This document shows positions 10,593-24,063 of a stretch of 55,812 bases of DNA, in pieces. Origin of the DNA: Nocardioides sp. Root1257 (GTDB lineage Bacteria; Actinomycetota; Actinomycetes; Propionibacteriales; Nocardioidaceae); the NCBI RefSeq assembly GCF_001425175.1, contig NZ_LMDV01000002.1, forward strand, positions 179,955 to 235,766, written 5' to 3'. The stretch's first letter is position 1. Each line of letters opens with the position of its first letter. A program made the position numbers and the translations under genes. The notes under the pieces are model-generated. The model was not told the origin of the DNA. It made no database searches and saw only the letters and a program-made list of their open reading frames with translations.

Positions 10593-10719
10593 GGTGGTGT
10601 GGCCGGGACGGCCCCTCCTGTGGTCTCGGATGTGCTCGTGAGGCTACCGTCGCGTACGACGCGCCGAAACTCGGTCCGGGGTCGGTTATGTCACAGCGAC
10701 GCTGTCACGGTCGGACAGG

Positions 10720-11079
10720 TCACGGTCGGACGATGCGCTCCAGGATCCGGCCGACCACCAGGTAGGCGATCGCGCCCAGGCCCCAGTTGGCCAGTGCGCT
10801 CTTGGTCGCGGCGTCGGCACCCTCGAAGGTGAAGATGCCGTTGTCGCGGGAGAACACGTTCAGGTCGATCACGTCGGCGACGTCGAGGACGAAGCCCACG
10901 AGGACGTTGTCCTGGTTGGCGTCCAGCGCGATCAGGAGCGCGCCGACGGCCAGGAACAGCGCGCAGACGACGGCGGCGAGCCAGATCAGGCGGGCCAGCT
11001 GGACCCGCAGCGCGGCGGCGCCGCCGCGCCCCTTCTTGCGCTCGGCCACGTCAGCTCCCGGGGTTCTCACGCGCGACAT
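10720..11079 (-). CDS. conserved hypothetical membrane protein
   Basis: The 119-aa protein begins with a basic, polar N terminus (ERKKGRGG). It then has a hydrophobic segment at about residues 29-52, a moderately hydrophobic stretch near 58-72 and a last segment around 97-114 ending in RILERIV. It is probably an integral membrane protein with two to three spans. I do not recognise a family with a known function. It lies between echA (45 bp upstream) and etfB on the same strand. The start could also be a GTG about 10 codons downstream. Confidence 0.65.
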   Translation of the reverse strand: MSRVRTPGADVAERKKGRGGAAALRVQLARLIWLAAVVCALFLAVGALLIALDANQDNVLVGFVLDVADVIDLNVFSRDNGIFTFEGADAATKSALANWGLGAIAYLVVGRILERIVRP

Positions 11080-11124
11080 CGTCCCCGCGGAAGGGTCGCG
11101 TCAAACGGCTGCTCGGACGCGCGC

Positions 11125-11904
11125 TCATCGGCCGACGAACTCGGCCTTGCCGGGACCGTTCTCCACGAACGACGCCATCCCGATCGAGCGGTCCTCGGTC
11201 GCGAAGAGGGCCGCGAACTGCTGCCGCTCGATCTCCAGGCCGGTCTCGAGGTCGACCTCCGAGCCGCGGTCGATGCTCTCCTTCGCCGCCCGGAGGGCGT
11301 ACGACGCGGCCCCGCTGAACTGCTTCGCCCAGGCCAGCGCCTCGTCGTACACGCTGTCGGCGGGCACGACCCGGTCGACGAGCCCGATGGCGAGCGCCTC
11401 GTCGGCCTTGACGAACCGGCCGGTGAAGATCAGGTCCTTGGCCTTGCTCGGGCCGACCAGGCGGGTCAGCCGCTGCGTGCCACCGGCACCGGGGATGATG
11501 CCGAGCAGGATCTCGGGCTGGCCCAGGGTGGCGTTGTCGGCCGCGATCCGGATGTCGGCGCACAGCGCCAGCTCGCACCCGCCGCCGAGGGCGTAGCCGG
11601 TGATCGCGGCGACGACCGGCTTGGGGATCCGCGCGACGGCGCCGAGGGCCGACTGGAGCGGGCCGGAGCGCTTGACCATGTCGGTGTACGACATGTCGGC
11701 CATCTCCTTGATGTCGGCGCCAGCGGCGAAGACCCGCTCGCCGCCGTACACGACGACCGCCCGGACGTCGTCACGCTCCGTGGCCTCGACGGCCGCGGCG
11801 CGGATCTCCTCCTGCACCTGGACGTTGAGCGCGTTCATCTTCGGCCGGTCCAGCCGGATCGTTCCGACGCCGTCGGCCACCTCGAGTCGCACGAACTCGC
11901 CCAT
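11125..11904 (-). CDS. enoyl-CoA hydratase/isomerase family protein
   Basis: The 259-aa protein is a crotonase-fold enzyme. The oxyanion-hole region is FAAGADIKEM. Both catalytic glutamates of enoyl-CoA hydratases are present: GYALGGGCELALCAD and GQPEILLGIIPGAGGTQRL. It therefore probably hydrates trans-2-enoyl-CoA in beta-oxidation. The ATG at 11904 gives MGEFVRLEVADGVGTI, a normal start, with GAGG about 10 nt upstream; the longer open frame upstream is antisense. It is divergent from glgX with a 76-bp gap that must hold both promoters. Confidence 0.93.
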   Translation of the reverse strand: MGEFVRLEVADGVGTIRLDRPKMNALNVQVQEEIRAAAVEATERDDVRAVVVYGGERVFAAGADIKEMADMSYTDMVKRSGPLQSALGAVARIPKPVVAAITGYALGGGCELALCADIRIAADNATLGQPEILLGIIPGAGGTQRLTRLVGPSKAKDLIFTGRFVKADEALAIGLVDRVVPADSVYDEALAWAKQFSGAASYALRAAKESIDRGSEVDLETGLEIERQQFAALFATEDRSIGMASFVENGPGKAEFVGR

Positions 11905-11980
11905 CGTCTGCCACCTCTTCGTGTCTGGTCTTCTCGGGTCCGTCCCCGGCATGCTGCCACCATCGGGAAGAATGCCGCCC

Positions 11981-14146
<2,166 letters not shown>

Positions 14147-14188
14147 GGAGACTGCAACGCGGCGGCCGCCATCGGCCCCCGCTGACCC

Positions 14189-14260
14189 GTTGAGTCGAGA
14201 CTTCTGACGGTTGAATCCCGAGATAAGTCTCGACTCAAGCGTCAGAAGTCTCGATTCGAC
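14189..14260. repeat. long inverted repeat (type A/B hairpin), copy B
   Basis: Arms 14189-14217 and 14232-14260 (29 nt) match at 25 positions, with a 14-nt loop. The left arm shares GTTGAGTCGAGACTTCTGAC and then GGTTGAATC with the arm of copy A (5206-5290), allowing a few changes. It fills the convergent gap between glgX and glgP and ends 2 bp before the glgP stop codon. A bidirectional terminator or REP-like palindrome is the likely role. Confidence 0.85.
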
Positions 14261-14262
14261 CC

Positions 14263-16848
14263 CTACGGGAGGGCGACGATGCCCAGCTCGGCGGGCGAGG
14301 TGAGCAGGTCGTTGCGGGGCACGACCCGGACCGTGTAGCCGAACGACCCCGAGTGGTCGAGGACCACGTCGCCGTCGAAGCGGTGCCGGCCGGCCTCGTA
14401 GGACTCGGCGGGCTGCAGCGAGAGGACGGCGGTGTCGACCAGGTCGTCCTCGCCGTTGCTGCGCCCGTGCACGAGCTGCACGTCGACGTCCGCGGGCGAC
14501 AGGTCGCCGAGGGCGACGAAGGCCCGCACGCTCATCGTGTCGCCCACCTCGGGGGCGTCACCGACGCCGCTGCTCTCGACGTGCTCGACACGTACGCCGG
14601 GCCAGCCCGCCTTCACCTTCTTCTTCCAGGCGGCCAGCTCGACGGCGCCGGCGTAGTCGGCGTTGAGGCGGCGGGCGGTGGTCGCGGCCGGCGCGTAGAG
14701 CTGGCGCACGTAGTCGCTGACCATCCGGGTGGCGAGCACCTTCGGGCCGAGCGACTTCAGCGTGTGCCGGGTCATCTCGAGCCAGCGGGTCGGGACGCCC
14801 TCGGCGTCGACGTCGTAGAAGCGCGGCGCGACCTCGTTCTCGATCAGGTCGTAGAGCGCGTTGGCCTCGAGGTCGTCGCGGTGGTCGGGGTCGACGACGC
14901 CGTCGGCGGACGGGATCGCCCAGCCGTTCTGGCCGTCGTACCACTCGTCCCACCAGCCGTCGAGGATCGACAGGTTGAGGCCGCCGTTGAGAGCGGCCTT
15001 CATGCCGGAGGTGCCGCAGGCCTCGTACGGCCGCAGCGGGTTGTTCAGCCAGACGTCGCAGCCCGGGTAGAGCGGCTGCGCCATCGCGATGTCGTAGTTG
15101 GGCAGGTAGGCGATCCGGTGCCGCACCTCGGGGTCGTCGGCGAGCTGGACGATCGCCTGGATCAGCTTCTTGCCGCCGTCGTCGGCCGGGTGCGCCTTGC
15201 CGGCCATCACGAGCTGGACCGGACGCTCCGGGTCGAGCAGCAGGCGCTTGAGCCGCTCGGGGTCGCGCAGCATCAGCGTGAGCCGCTTGTACGACGCGGC
15301 GCGGCGGGCGAACCCGATGGTCAGCACGTCGGGGTCGAGCGCGGTGTCGATCCAGCCGAGCTCGGCCTTCGCGGCGCCGCGCTTCTCGCAGGACCGGGCC
15401 AGCCGCTTGCGGGCGTCGATCACCAGGCGCTCGCGCAGCGCACGCTTGGTCGCCCAGATGTCGGCACCGGACACCTTGTCGACCGCGGCCCAGAACGACT
15501 CGGTGTCGTCGGACTCGGGGTCGGCGCCCTGACTGGTCGCCAGCTCGATGACCTCGCGGGCCACCCAGCTCGGGGCGTGCACGCCGTTGGTGATCGACCC
15601 GATCGGCACCTCGGCCTCGTCGAAGGCCGGCCACAGGCCGTTGAACATCTCGCGGCTGACGTGACCGTGGAGCCGCGAGACGCCGTTGGCGCGCTGCGCG
15701 AGCCGGAAGCCCATCACCGCCATGTTGAAGACCGACGGGTCGCCGCCCTCGTAGTCCTCGCTGCCGAGCGGGAGGATCCGCTCGACGGGGACGCCGGGGG
15801 TCGCGCCCGCGTCGCTGAAGTACTGCTCGACCAGGGTCCGCGCGAAGCGGTCGATGCCCGCGGGCACCGGCGTGTGGGTGGTGAACACGGTCGACGCGCG
15901 ACCCACCTCGAGGGCGGTGTCGAAGTCGAGCTTCGGGCCGTCCTCGGCGACGGTCAGCTCGCGGATCCGCTCCAGGCCGAGGAAGCCGGCGTGGCCCTCG
16001 TTGGTGTGGAACACCTCGGGGGCGGCGTGGCCGGTGATCCGCGAGAAGACGCGCAGCGCGCGGACGCCGCCGACGCCGAGCAGCAGCTCCTGGCGCAGGC
16101 GGTGCTCGCTGGTGCCGCCGTACAGGCGGTCGGTGACCTCGCGGTAGTGGTCGGGGTTGCCCTCGACGTCGGTGTCGAGCATCAGCAGCGGCACCCGGCC
16201 GACGCTGGCGACCCAGATCCGGGCGAGCAGCTCGGGGCCGTCGGGCAGCGCGATGCTGATCGTCGCGCGCTCGCCGTTCTCCTCGCGCAGCAGCGAGATC
16301 GGCAGCCCGTCGGGGTCGAGGACCGGGTAGGTCTCCTGCTGCCAGCCCTCGCGGGACAGCGACTGCTTGAAGTAGCCGTGCTTGTAGAGCAGGCCGACGC
16401 CGATGATCGGGACACCGAGGTCGCTCGCGGCCTTGAGGTGGTCGCCGGCCAGGATGCCGAGGCCGCCGGAGTACTGCGGCAGCACCGCGGTGATGCCGAA
16501 CTCCGGCGAGAAGTAGCCGATCGCCTTCGGGCCGTCGACGCCAGCCGCGAGGCGGCGCTGGTACCAGCGGTCGCCGGTCAGGTACGCCGTGAGGTCGTCG
16601 TGCGCCGCACCGAGGGCCGCCAGGAAGCCGCTGTCGGCGGCCAGCTCGTCGAGCCGGGCCCGGCCGACGGCGCCCAGCAGCTTGACGGGGTCACGCCCCG
16701 TCGACTCCCACAGGTCGGGGTCGACGGAGGCGAAGACGTCCTGGCTCTGCGGGTGCCAGGACCAGCGCAGGTTGCCGGCGAGATCGCCCAGCGGGGCGAG
16801 CGCGGCGGGCAGGACGGGACGGACGGTGAATCGACGGATAGCACGCAC
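14263..16848 (-). CDS. glgP: alpha-glucan (glycogen/maltodextrin) phosphorylase
   Basis: The 861-aa GT35 enzyme releases glucose 1-phosphate from the non-reducing ends of alpha-1,4-glucans, using pyridoxal phosphate. It has the actinobacterial form with an N-terminal domain of about 110 residues (LRWSWHPQSQDVFASVDPDLW). Later motifs include YFSPEFGI, HTNEGHAGFLGLERIREL, NGVHAPSWVAREV and NPLRPYEACGTSGMKAALNG, where the Lys in GTSGMKAALNGG is the PLP-binding residue. It is on the opposite strand to glgX and to the glgE operon. This phosphorylase class acts on short maltodextrins and glycogen. Confidence 0.94.
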   Translation of the reverse strand: MRAIRRFTVRPVLPAALAPLGDLAGNLRWSWHPQSQDVFASVDPDLWESTGRDPVKLLGAVGRARLDELAADSGFLAALGAAHDDLTAYLTGDRWYQRRLAAGVDGPKAIGYFSPEFGITAVLPQYSGGLGILAGDHLKAASDLGVPIIGVGLLYKHGYFKQSLSREGWQQETYPVLDPDGLPISLLREENGERATISIALPDGPELLARIWVASVGRVPLLMLDTDVEGNPDHYREVTDRLYGGTSEHRLRQELLLGVGGVRALRVFSRITGHAAPEVFHTNEGHAGFLGLERIRELTVAEDGPKLDFDTALEVGRASTVFTTHTPVPAGIDRFARTLVEQYFSDAGATPGVPVERILPLGSEDYEGGDPSVFNMAVMGFRLAQRANGVSRLHGHVSREMFNGLWPAFDEAEVPIGSITNGVHAPSWVAREVIELATSQGADPESDDTESFWAAVDKVSGADIWATKRALRERLVIDARKRLARSCEKRGAAKAELGWIDTALDPDVLTIGFARRAASYKRLTLMLRDPERLKRLLLDPERPVQLVMAGKAHPADDGGKKLIQAIVQLADDPEVRHRIAYLPNYDIAMAQPLYPGCDVWLNNPLRPYEACGTSGMKAALNGGLNLSILDGWWDEWYDGQNGWAIPSADGVVDPDHRDDLEANALYDLIENEVAPRFYDVDAEGVPTRWLEMTRHTLKSLGPKVLATRMVSDYVRQLYAPAATTARRLNADYAGAVELAAWKKKVKAGWPGVRVEHVESSGVGDAPEVGDTMSVRAFVALGDLSPADVDVQLVHGRSNGEDDLVDTAVLSLQPAESYEAGRHRFDGDVVLDHSGSFGYTVRVVPRNDLLTSPAELGIVALP

Positions 16849-16897
16849 CCGCCGACGTTACCGCGAGACTCTTGGATCGATCAAAGGATCGACGGGA

Positions 16898-18037
16898 TCA
16901 GCGTGGGTCGACCTCGAGCACGAGGTGCCGGTCGCCCCGGACCACGGCCGCGAGCAGCCGGTCGCGGGTGGAGCCGCCCGGAGAGACCGAGAGCGAGCGC
17001 ACGTCGCCCAGCCTGCCGAGGGGATGCCGGGCGCGGAGGGTCGTCGAGTCCGTCCACAGCGCGGTGCGCGGCAGCAGCTCGGGCTCGTCGGTCGTGTGCC
17101 CGGAGGTGAGGTAGACCCGACGGCCGTTGCTGCTCAGGTCCTCCAGGAAGAGCTGCTTCGCGCTGTCGTTCGGCACCGTGGCGGCCGCCACTCCCAGGTC
17201 GCCGACGCGGATGCGGGCGATCGCGGTCTTCTCCTGAGCGGACTCCCCGCCTTCGTCGTAGTAGCTGCCGAGCTGGACCAGGACCGAGCCACCGCCCGAG
17301 CCCGGGAGCAGCTTGCTGATCCAGGTGCGGTCGGTGCGCCCCTCCCAGCCGGGGACGACCACGGGAGCCGTCGTCTCGAGCTTGAGCTTCGTCGCGGTGC
17401 GCAGCAGGTAGCGCGCCACGCGCGGCTCGTCGGCGCCGTACCCGACCACGACGTGCTTCCCGTCAGCCGTGGCGGTGATCGTCGAGGCCCCGGCGAACGT
17501 GTCGGTGCGCGAACCCGACACCGGGTGCCTCGGGTCCCGGACGACGAGCACCTGGACGAACCCCTGTCCGAGCAGGTGCAGCCGTCGGCCGTCGGGAGTC
17601 AGCGTGGCGTCGCGGAAGAAGCGGTCCTTCGGGTCGTGGATGACCGATGCGAGCGACAGCGTCCGCACCAGCCGCGGCGCCCCACCGTTCAGCGCGAAGA
17701 TCTTCAGGTCCCCCCGGGCGACGTTCTCCTGGACCACGTAGAGGTAGCGGCCCCCGGGGCTGAGCAGCATCTTGCTCTGGTAGGCGTTCCCGGGGATCGC
17801 CGTGGTGCCGAGGCGCTTCACGACCTTCGGCCCGATCGCGTACGACGTCAGGCCGGCCCTGGTCTCGACGACCAGCGTCCGCCCGTCCTGCGACACGGCC
17901 GTCGACGCCGCGCCGTGCCCCGGGTACGGCGCCTGCGCCACCACCGTGGCCGCTGGGGCCGATCCGTGGGCCGGCGGCACGGCCAGCACGGGGAGGGCCA
18001 GGGCGAGGACGGCGACGAGGCCGTGGGCGATGCGCAT
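16898..18037 (-). CDS. secreted propeller-like protein of unknown function
   Basis: The 379-aa protein starts at ATG 18037, behind a GGAG site 8 nt upstream. A signal peptide (about residues 1-27, MRIAHGLVAVLALALPVLAV then AHG) leads it outside the cell. The rest consists of repeated short blades such as AVSQDGRTLVVET, LLSPGGRYLYVVQ, TLTPDGRRLHLLG, TATADGKHVVVGY and DLSSNGRRVYLTS. These resemble WD40/YVTN-type beta-propeller strands, spaced about 45 residues apart. No catalytic motif is visible. It is divergent from the M36 protease gene, with a 137-bp shared promoter region. Confidence 0.7.
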   Translation of the reverse strand: MRIAHGLVAVLALALPVLAVPPAHGSAPAATVVAQAPYPGHGAASTAVSQDGRTLVVETRAGLTSYAIGPKVVKRLGTTAIPGNAYQSKMLLSPGGRYLYVVQENVARGDLKIFALNGGAPRLVRTLSLASVIHDPKDRFFRDATLTPDGRRLHLLGQGFVQVLVVRDPRHPVSGSRTDTFAGASTITATADGKHVVVGYGADEPRVARYLLRTATKLKLETTAPVVVPGWEGRTDRTWISKLLPGSGGGSVLVQLGSYYDEGGESAQEKTAIARIRVGDLGVAAATVPNDSAKQLFLEDLSSNGRRVYLTSGHTTDEPELLPRTALWTDSTTLRARHPLGRLGDVRSLSVSPGGSTRDRLLAAVVRGDRHLVLEVDPR

Positions 18038-18111
18038 GGGAGGGCTCCAGAGGATGGTCGTGCGAAGGTGTCTCACCCCTGACAGCGTCGGACGGTCCAC
18101 GTCCGTTACAG

Positions 18112-18132
18112 CGGCGGCCCCCAGGGCCGCCG
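18112..18132. promoter_or_regulatory. GC-rich hairpin/palindrome in divergent intergenic region
   Basis: CGGCGGCCC (18112-18120) and GGGCCGCCG (18124-18132) are perfect inverted repeats around CCA. They lie 43 bp before the M36 protease start and 75 bp before the divergent propeller gene. It could be an operator or a structured leader; no direct evidence of function. Confidence 0.35.
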
Positions 18133-18174
18133 GGGTTCACATAACGAACGGCGACGTCCGCCGTTGTCGGGGGC

Positions 18175-21100
18175 ATGACCGCCCGCCTCCTCGTGCCGCT
18201 CGTCGCCGGCACCCTCGTCACCGGCACTCTGCTCGCTGGCGTGGCACAGCTGCCGGCCGCCGCCTCCTCCAACGCACCCGCCGGCCCCGGCCCCACCCCC
18301 GCCGTCAGCCGGACCCTCGGCGACCCGGTCCACGGCCTGCGGGAGGTGGACGTCCGCGGCACCGTGGCGCCCACGGCCCTCCAGCGCTCCGCCGTCGCCG
18401 CGCTCGGTCCGGCGCAGCTGCGCTGGAACGACTTCGGCACGCCGGCCTCGATCCTTCCGAAGGACGGCTCCCTCGGGGCCGCGCCCGGCGACCCGGTGAC
18501 CGCGGCCAAGACCTGGGTCACCGACCACGCCACGCTGCTCGGCCTCGATGCCGCCCAGCTCAGCGGGCTCGAGCTCGTCAACGACCAGCGCCTCGTGGAC
18601 TCCGACGCCCACGCCGTGCTCTTCCGGCAGACCTTCGGCGGTCTGAAGCCGGCGTCCGGGAGTCTGGTCACCGTCGGCGTCGCCGACGGCCAGGTCGCCT
18701 ACGTCTCCTCCTCGCTGACCCGCACGACCCAGACCCCGCCGGCGAGCACGGTCACGCCGCTGCAGGGCTGGCTCGCCGCCGCCGAGGACGTGGGACTCGG
18801 CGTCGCCGCCGGTCAGGTCGGCGACATCGTCTCCGCGGTCTCCGCCGGCTGGACGAGGCTCACGGTCCCCGGCTTCCCGCAGGAGCAGACGGTTCGCCTG
18901 CGCGCCCTCGCGATGGCCGACGGCTCGGTCCGCCCGGTCCTCGAGGCCAACGTCGTCAAGGTCGCCGGCGGCGCGTCCACGGCGTACCGCGTGCTCGTCG
19001 ACGGCGTCGACAAGGACGTGCTGGTGCGCCACAACGCGGTCGACAACGCGATGTACACCAACGTCTTCCAGGGCACGGTCAGCAACACGACGTGCGGCCC
19101 GGAGCACCCGTTCGAGCTCGACGACGCCCTGACGAAGTCGATCACCGCGACCGCACTCGCCCTGCCGACCGACGACGTCACCGTCACCCTCGAGGGCCCC
19201 GGCGGGCTGCACGAGACCCAGGACCTGCTGACGAGCCCCGAGGTGGCGACGTTCAGCGACGCCGACGGGTTCGACGCGGGTGCCTACACCGTGCAGGTCT
19301 GCCCCTTCGACGGCGCCTCCATCACCGTCGGGCAGTACGCCGTCCTGGTCGCCACGAGCGACACCGGCTCGCCGTCGACCGGTGACCTGAGCATCGACCC
19401 GTCGTGGCGCTACTTCACCGCCAACCCCGATCTCGCCTCGACCGCGGTCGGCACCATCCCCTCCAACTCGGTGATCGGCTGCTGGACGGGCACGGGTCCC
19501 GGCTGCACGACGCCCAACGGCCCGCTCGCCAACAGCGCGGCCAACGACGGCCCGTGGGACACCGTCGCCGGCGTCCCGACCTCGACGACGGTCGGCAACA
19601 ACGCCAACACCCACGAGGCCTGGGCCGACCCGCTCGCTCCGGGCGGTCTGTTGCAGGCCCCGGTCTCGCCGACGCGTGAGTACACGACCGAGTTCACCGA
19701 CGCGTGGAACGAGTCCGGCTGCGACCCGACCCAGCTGGTGCCGACCGGCAACGACATCGACGCGAGCGTGGGCAACCTCTTCACGTCGCACAACCGGATG
19801 CACGACTACAGCTACTACCTCGGGTTCACCGAGGACAACTACAACCTCCAGCTGAGCAACCGCGGCCACGGCGGCGTGGGCGGCGACGCCGAGGTCGGCA
19901 ACGCCCAGGCGGGTGCGCTCACCGGCGGCACGCCGACCCAGCTGGGGCGCGACAACGCCAACCAGATCACGCTCAACGACGGCGTCCCCGGCATCACCAA
20001 CCAGTACCTCTTCCAGCCCATCGCCGGTGCCTTCTACTCGCCCTGCGCCGACGGCGCGCTCGACATGAGCATCGTCGGCCACGAGTACACCCACGCCATC
20101 TCCAACCGGATGATCGGCGGCCCCGACGACGGCATCACGTCCGAGCAGGGTGGCGCCATGGGTGAGTCGTGGGGCGACCTGAACGCCGCCGAGCACATGT
20201 TCGGCAACGGCTACTCCAACGGCGCGAGCCCGTGGGTCGTCGGCCCCTACGCCACCGGCAACGCCACGGCGGGCATCCGCGACTACGCCATCGACAAGAA
20301 CCCGCTCAACTACTCCGACTACGGCTTCGACACCACCGGTCCGGAGGTGCACGCCGACGGCGAGATCTGGAACGGCACCCAGTGGGAGGTCCGCCAGGCA
20401 CTGGTCGAGAAGTGGGACAGCCAGTTCCCGTACGCCGACAAGCAGCTGCAGAAGGAGTGCACGATCGCCTCGGGCGCCCAGAGCCCGCTGCCCGCGAAGC
20501 TCTGCCCCGGCAACCGGCGCTGGATCCAGCTGGTCTTCGACGCCTTCCTGCTGCAGCAGGGTGCGACGTCGATGCTGGACGCCCGGGACGCGATGATCGC
20601 GGCCGACACGATGCGCTTCGGCGGGGCCGACGTCGACACCCTGTGGGCGGCGTTCGCCCGCCGCGGCATGGGCGCCACGTCCTCGACCCCCGACGCGGAC
20701 TCCTCCGACCCGACGCCGAGCTTCGCGTCGCCGCAGGGACCCAACGGCACCGTCACCTTCGCGTCGGCCGGCACCGGCTCGATCTACGTCGGTGACTTCG
20801 AGGCCCGCGCGACCCCGGTCGCCGACACGGACCCGGCCACCGCGCTCGGGGCCAGCGCGGACTTCACACCCGGCACCTACCGGATGCTCTACGTCTCCGC
20901 CGCACGCGGCTTCCAGCGGTTCACGCTCACCGTGGGCGCTGCCGACAAGACCGTGCAGATCGCCGACAGCGACGTCAACCTCGCCAGCGCGGCGGCCGGC
21001 GCCTCCGTGATCGGCTCCACGGCCGGCTCGCTCAACCCGGAGTCGCTGATCGACGGCACCGAGGCGACCAACTGGGGCGGCGTCACGGCGGAGAACGTCG

Positions 21101-21933
21101 ACGTTTCGCACCCGTCGGTCGCCGTCGCCCTCGCCGGCGGGGTGCACACGGTCCGCCGGGTGCAGGTCAGCGCCCTGCTGACCCCGGCCCCGGCCGACCC
21201 CAACGAGCTGCCGCTCGCCGCCGACCCGGACTCCGGCTCGCGCTTCACCGCGCTCCGGAAGTTCGAGCTCCAGGCCTGCGTCGCCGACTGCGCGAGCGAC
21301 GGTGCGACGTGGACGACCTTCTACACGTCCGCGGACGACGCCTTCCCCGGCACCGTGCCGCGGCCGGTCGCGCCCGACCAGACGATGCGCACCTTCGACG
21401 TACCCGCCACGCAGGCGGCGGCCGTCCGCCTGGTCGGGCTGGAGAACCAGTGCACGGGCAACGACGAGTACGCCGGGGAGCTCGACAACGACCCGACCAA
21501 CGACACCGACTGCGCCACGGCCTCCGACCGCGGCACGATCGTGCACGCCTCGGAGCTCCAGGTCTTCGAGTCGGCTGCCGCACCCGGTGGCGTGCTGACG
21601 CCCCCGACGACGGCCAAGCCGACGCCCAAGTCGACCACCACCCGGATCGCCGCCAGCAAGAAGCGCGTCGTCCGGGGCAAGCGTGCCGCGCTCCTCGTCT
21701 CCGTCGTCCGCGGCGGCGCGTCGATCGGCCGCGCCGGGAGGCTCGTCGTCATCCGGGACGGGAAGCGTGGGGGCGCCGTGACCCTCGGCCGGGGCCGGAC
21801 GACGATCCAGCTCACCCAGGGCCTGTCGGTCGGCAAGCACCGCTTCCGGGTGACGTTCGTGCCGAGCGACCCGAAGGCCTACCGCGGCTCGACGTCCAGG
21901 GTCGTGACGATCACGGTGGTCCGCAAGCGCTGA
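18175..21933 (+). CDS. secreted M36 (fungalysin-type) zinc metalloprotease
   Basis: The 1252-aa protein has a signal peptide (about residues 1-31), then a pro-domain like the fungalysin/thermolysin propeptide (FTP; GLDAAQLSGLELVNDQ, HAVLFRQTFGGLKPASG). The peptidase domain includes SPTREYTTEF, NDIDASVGNLFTSHNRMHDYSYYLGF and the zinc site GHEYTHAISNR with HEYTH at residues 636-640. The third ligand Glu is in GESWGDLNAAE. After the catalytic domain, residues about 930-1110 resemble a discoidin-like (F5/8 type C) domain. The last 100 residues form an Ig-like repeat (TTTRIAASKKRVVRGKRAAL). An extracellular protein-degrading enzyme is likely. The ATG lies just after a GGGGG tract. Confidence 0.88.
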   Translation: MTARLLVPLVAGTLVTGTLLAGVAQLPAAASSNAPAGPGPTPAVSRTLGDPVHGLREVDVRGTVAPTALQRSAVAALGPAQLRWNDFGTPASILPKDGSLGAAPGDPVTAAKTWVTDHATLLGLDAAQLSGLELVNDQRLVDSDAHAVLFRQTFGGLKPASGSLVTVGVADGQVAYVSSSLTRTTQTPPASTVTPLQGWLAAAEDVGLGVAAGQVGDIVSAVSAGWTRLTVPGFPQEQTVRLRALAMADGSVRPVLEANVVKVAGGASTAYRVLVDGVDKDVLVRHNAVDNAMYTNVFQGTVSNTTCGPEHPFELDDALTKSITATALALPTDDVTVTLEGPGGLHETQDLLTSPEVATFSDADGFDAGAYTVQVCPFDGASITVGQYAVLVATSDTGSPSTGDLSIDPSWRYFTANPDLASTAVGTIPSNSVIGCWTGTGPGCTTPNGPLANSAANDGPWDTVAGVPTSTTVGNNANTHEAWADPLAPGGLLQAPVSPTREYTTEFTDAWNESGCDPTQLVPTGNDIDASVGNLFTSHNRMHDYSYYLGFTEDNYNLQLSNRGHGGVGGDAEVGNAQAGALTGGTPTQLGRDNANQITLNDGVPGITNQYLFQPIAGAFYSPCADGALDMSIVGHEYTHAISNRMIGGPDDGITSEQGGAMGESWGDLNAAEHMFGNGYSNGASPWVVGPYATGNATAGIRDYAIDKNPLNYSDYGFDTTGPEVHADGEIWNGTQWEVRQALVEKWDSQFPYADKQLQKECTIASGAQSPLPAKLCPGNRRWIQLVFDAFLLQQGATSMLDARDAMIAADTMRFGGADVDTLWAAFARRGMGATSSTPDADSSDPTPSFASPQGPNGTVTFASAGTGSIYVGDFEARATPVADTDPATALGASADFTPGTYRMLYVSAARGFQRFTLTVGAADKTVQIADSDVNLASAAAGASVIGSTAGSLNPESLIDGTEATNWGGVTAENVDVSHPSVAVALAGGVHTVRRVQVSALLTPAPADPNELPLAADPDSGSRFTALRKFELQACVADCASDGATWTTFYTSADDAFPGTVPRPVAPDQTMRTFDVPATQAAAVRLVGLENQCTGNDEYAGELDNDPTNDTDCATASDRGTIVHASELQVFESAAAPGGVLTPPTTAKPTPKSTTTRIAASKKRVVRGKRAALLVSVVRGGASIGRAGRLVVIRDGKRGGAVTLGRGRTTIQLTQGLSVGKHRFRVTFVPSDPKAYRGSTSRVVTITVVRKR

Positions 21934-21938
21934 GGCGT

Positions 21939-21981
21939 GGTTTCGAGGCTCGTCGCTGGCGCTCCTCGCGCCACAACCACC
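21939..21981 (-). repeat. R1 palindromic repeat, diverged copy a
   Basis: On the minus strand it begins GGTGGTTGTGGCGC and ends CTCGAAACC, with an inner hairpin GGCGC-GAGGA-GCGCC. It follows the M36 protease stop directly. It is the inverted, diverged relative of the repeats at 40982, 44095 and 44235. Confidence 0.7.
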
Positions 21982-22067
21982 GGCGAGGCCGGCGTCACGC
22001 GCGCGCATCACTTGGTGGATGACGGGTAAGGGACCAGCGCACTTGCCGCAGTTGCCCGCACTCTCGC

Positions 22068-22073
22068 TAGGTT
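22068..22073 (+). promoter_or_regulatory. candidate -10 of the glgE operon (leaderless geometry)
   Basis: TAGGTT ends 7 nt before the glgE ATG at 22081, the spacing expected when transcription begins at the start codon. A TTGCCG at 22043-22048, 19 bp upstream, could be a weak -35. A GGAG at 22074-22077 is too close to the ATG to be a good ribosome site. Confidence 0.4.
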
Positions 22074-22080
22074 GGAGCGC

Positions 22081-24059
<1,979 letters not shown>

Positions 24060-24063
<4 letters not shown>

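Noticed and set aside
22072..22080. TTG 22072 as the glgE start
   Set aside because: It would overlap the proposed -10 element, and the ATG at 22081 fits the leaderless spacing and GlgE N termini.
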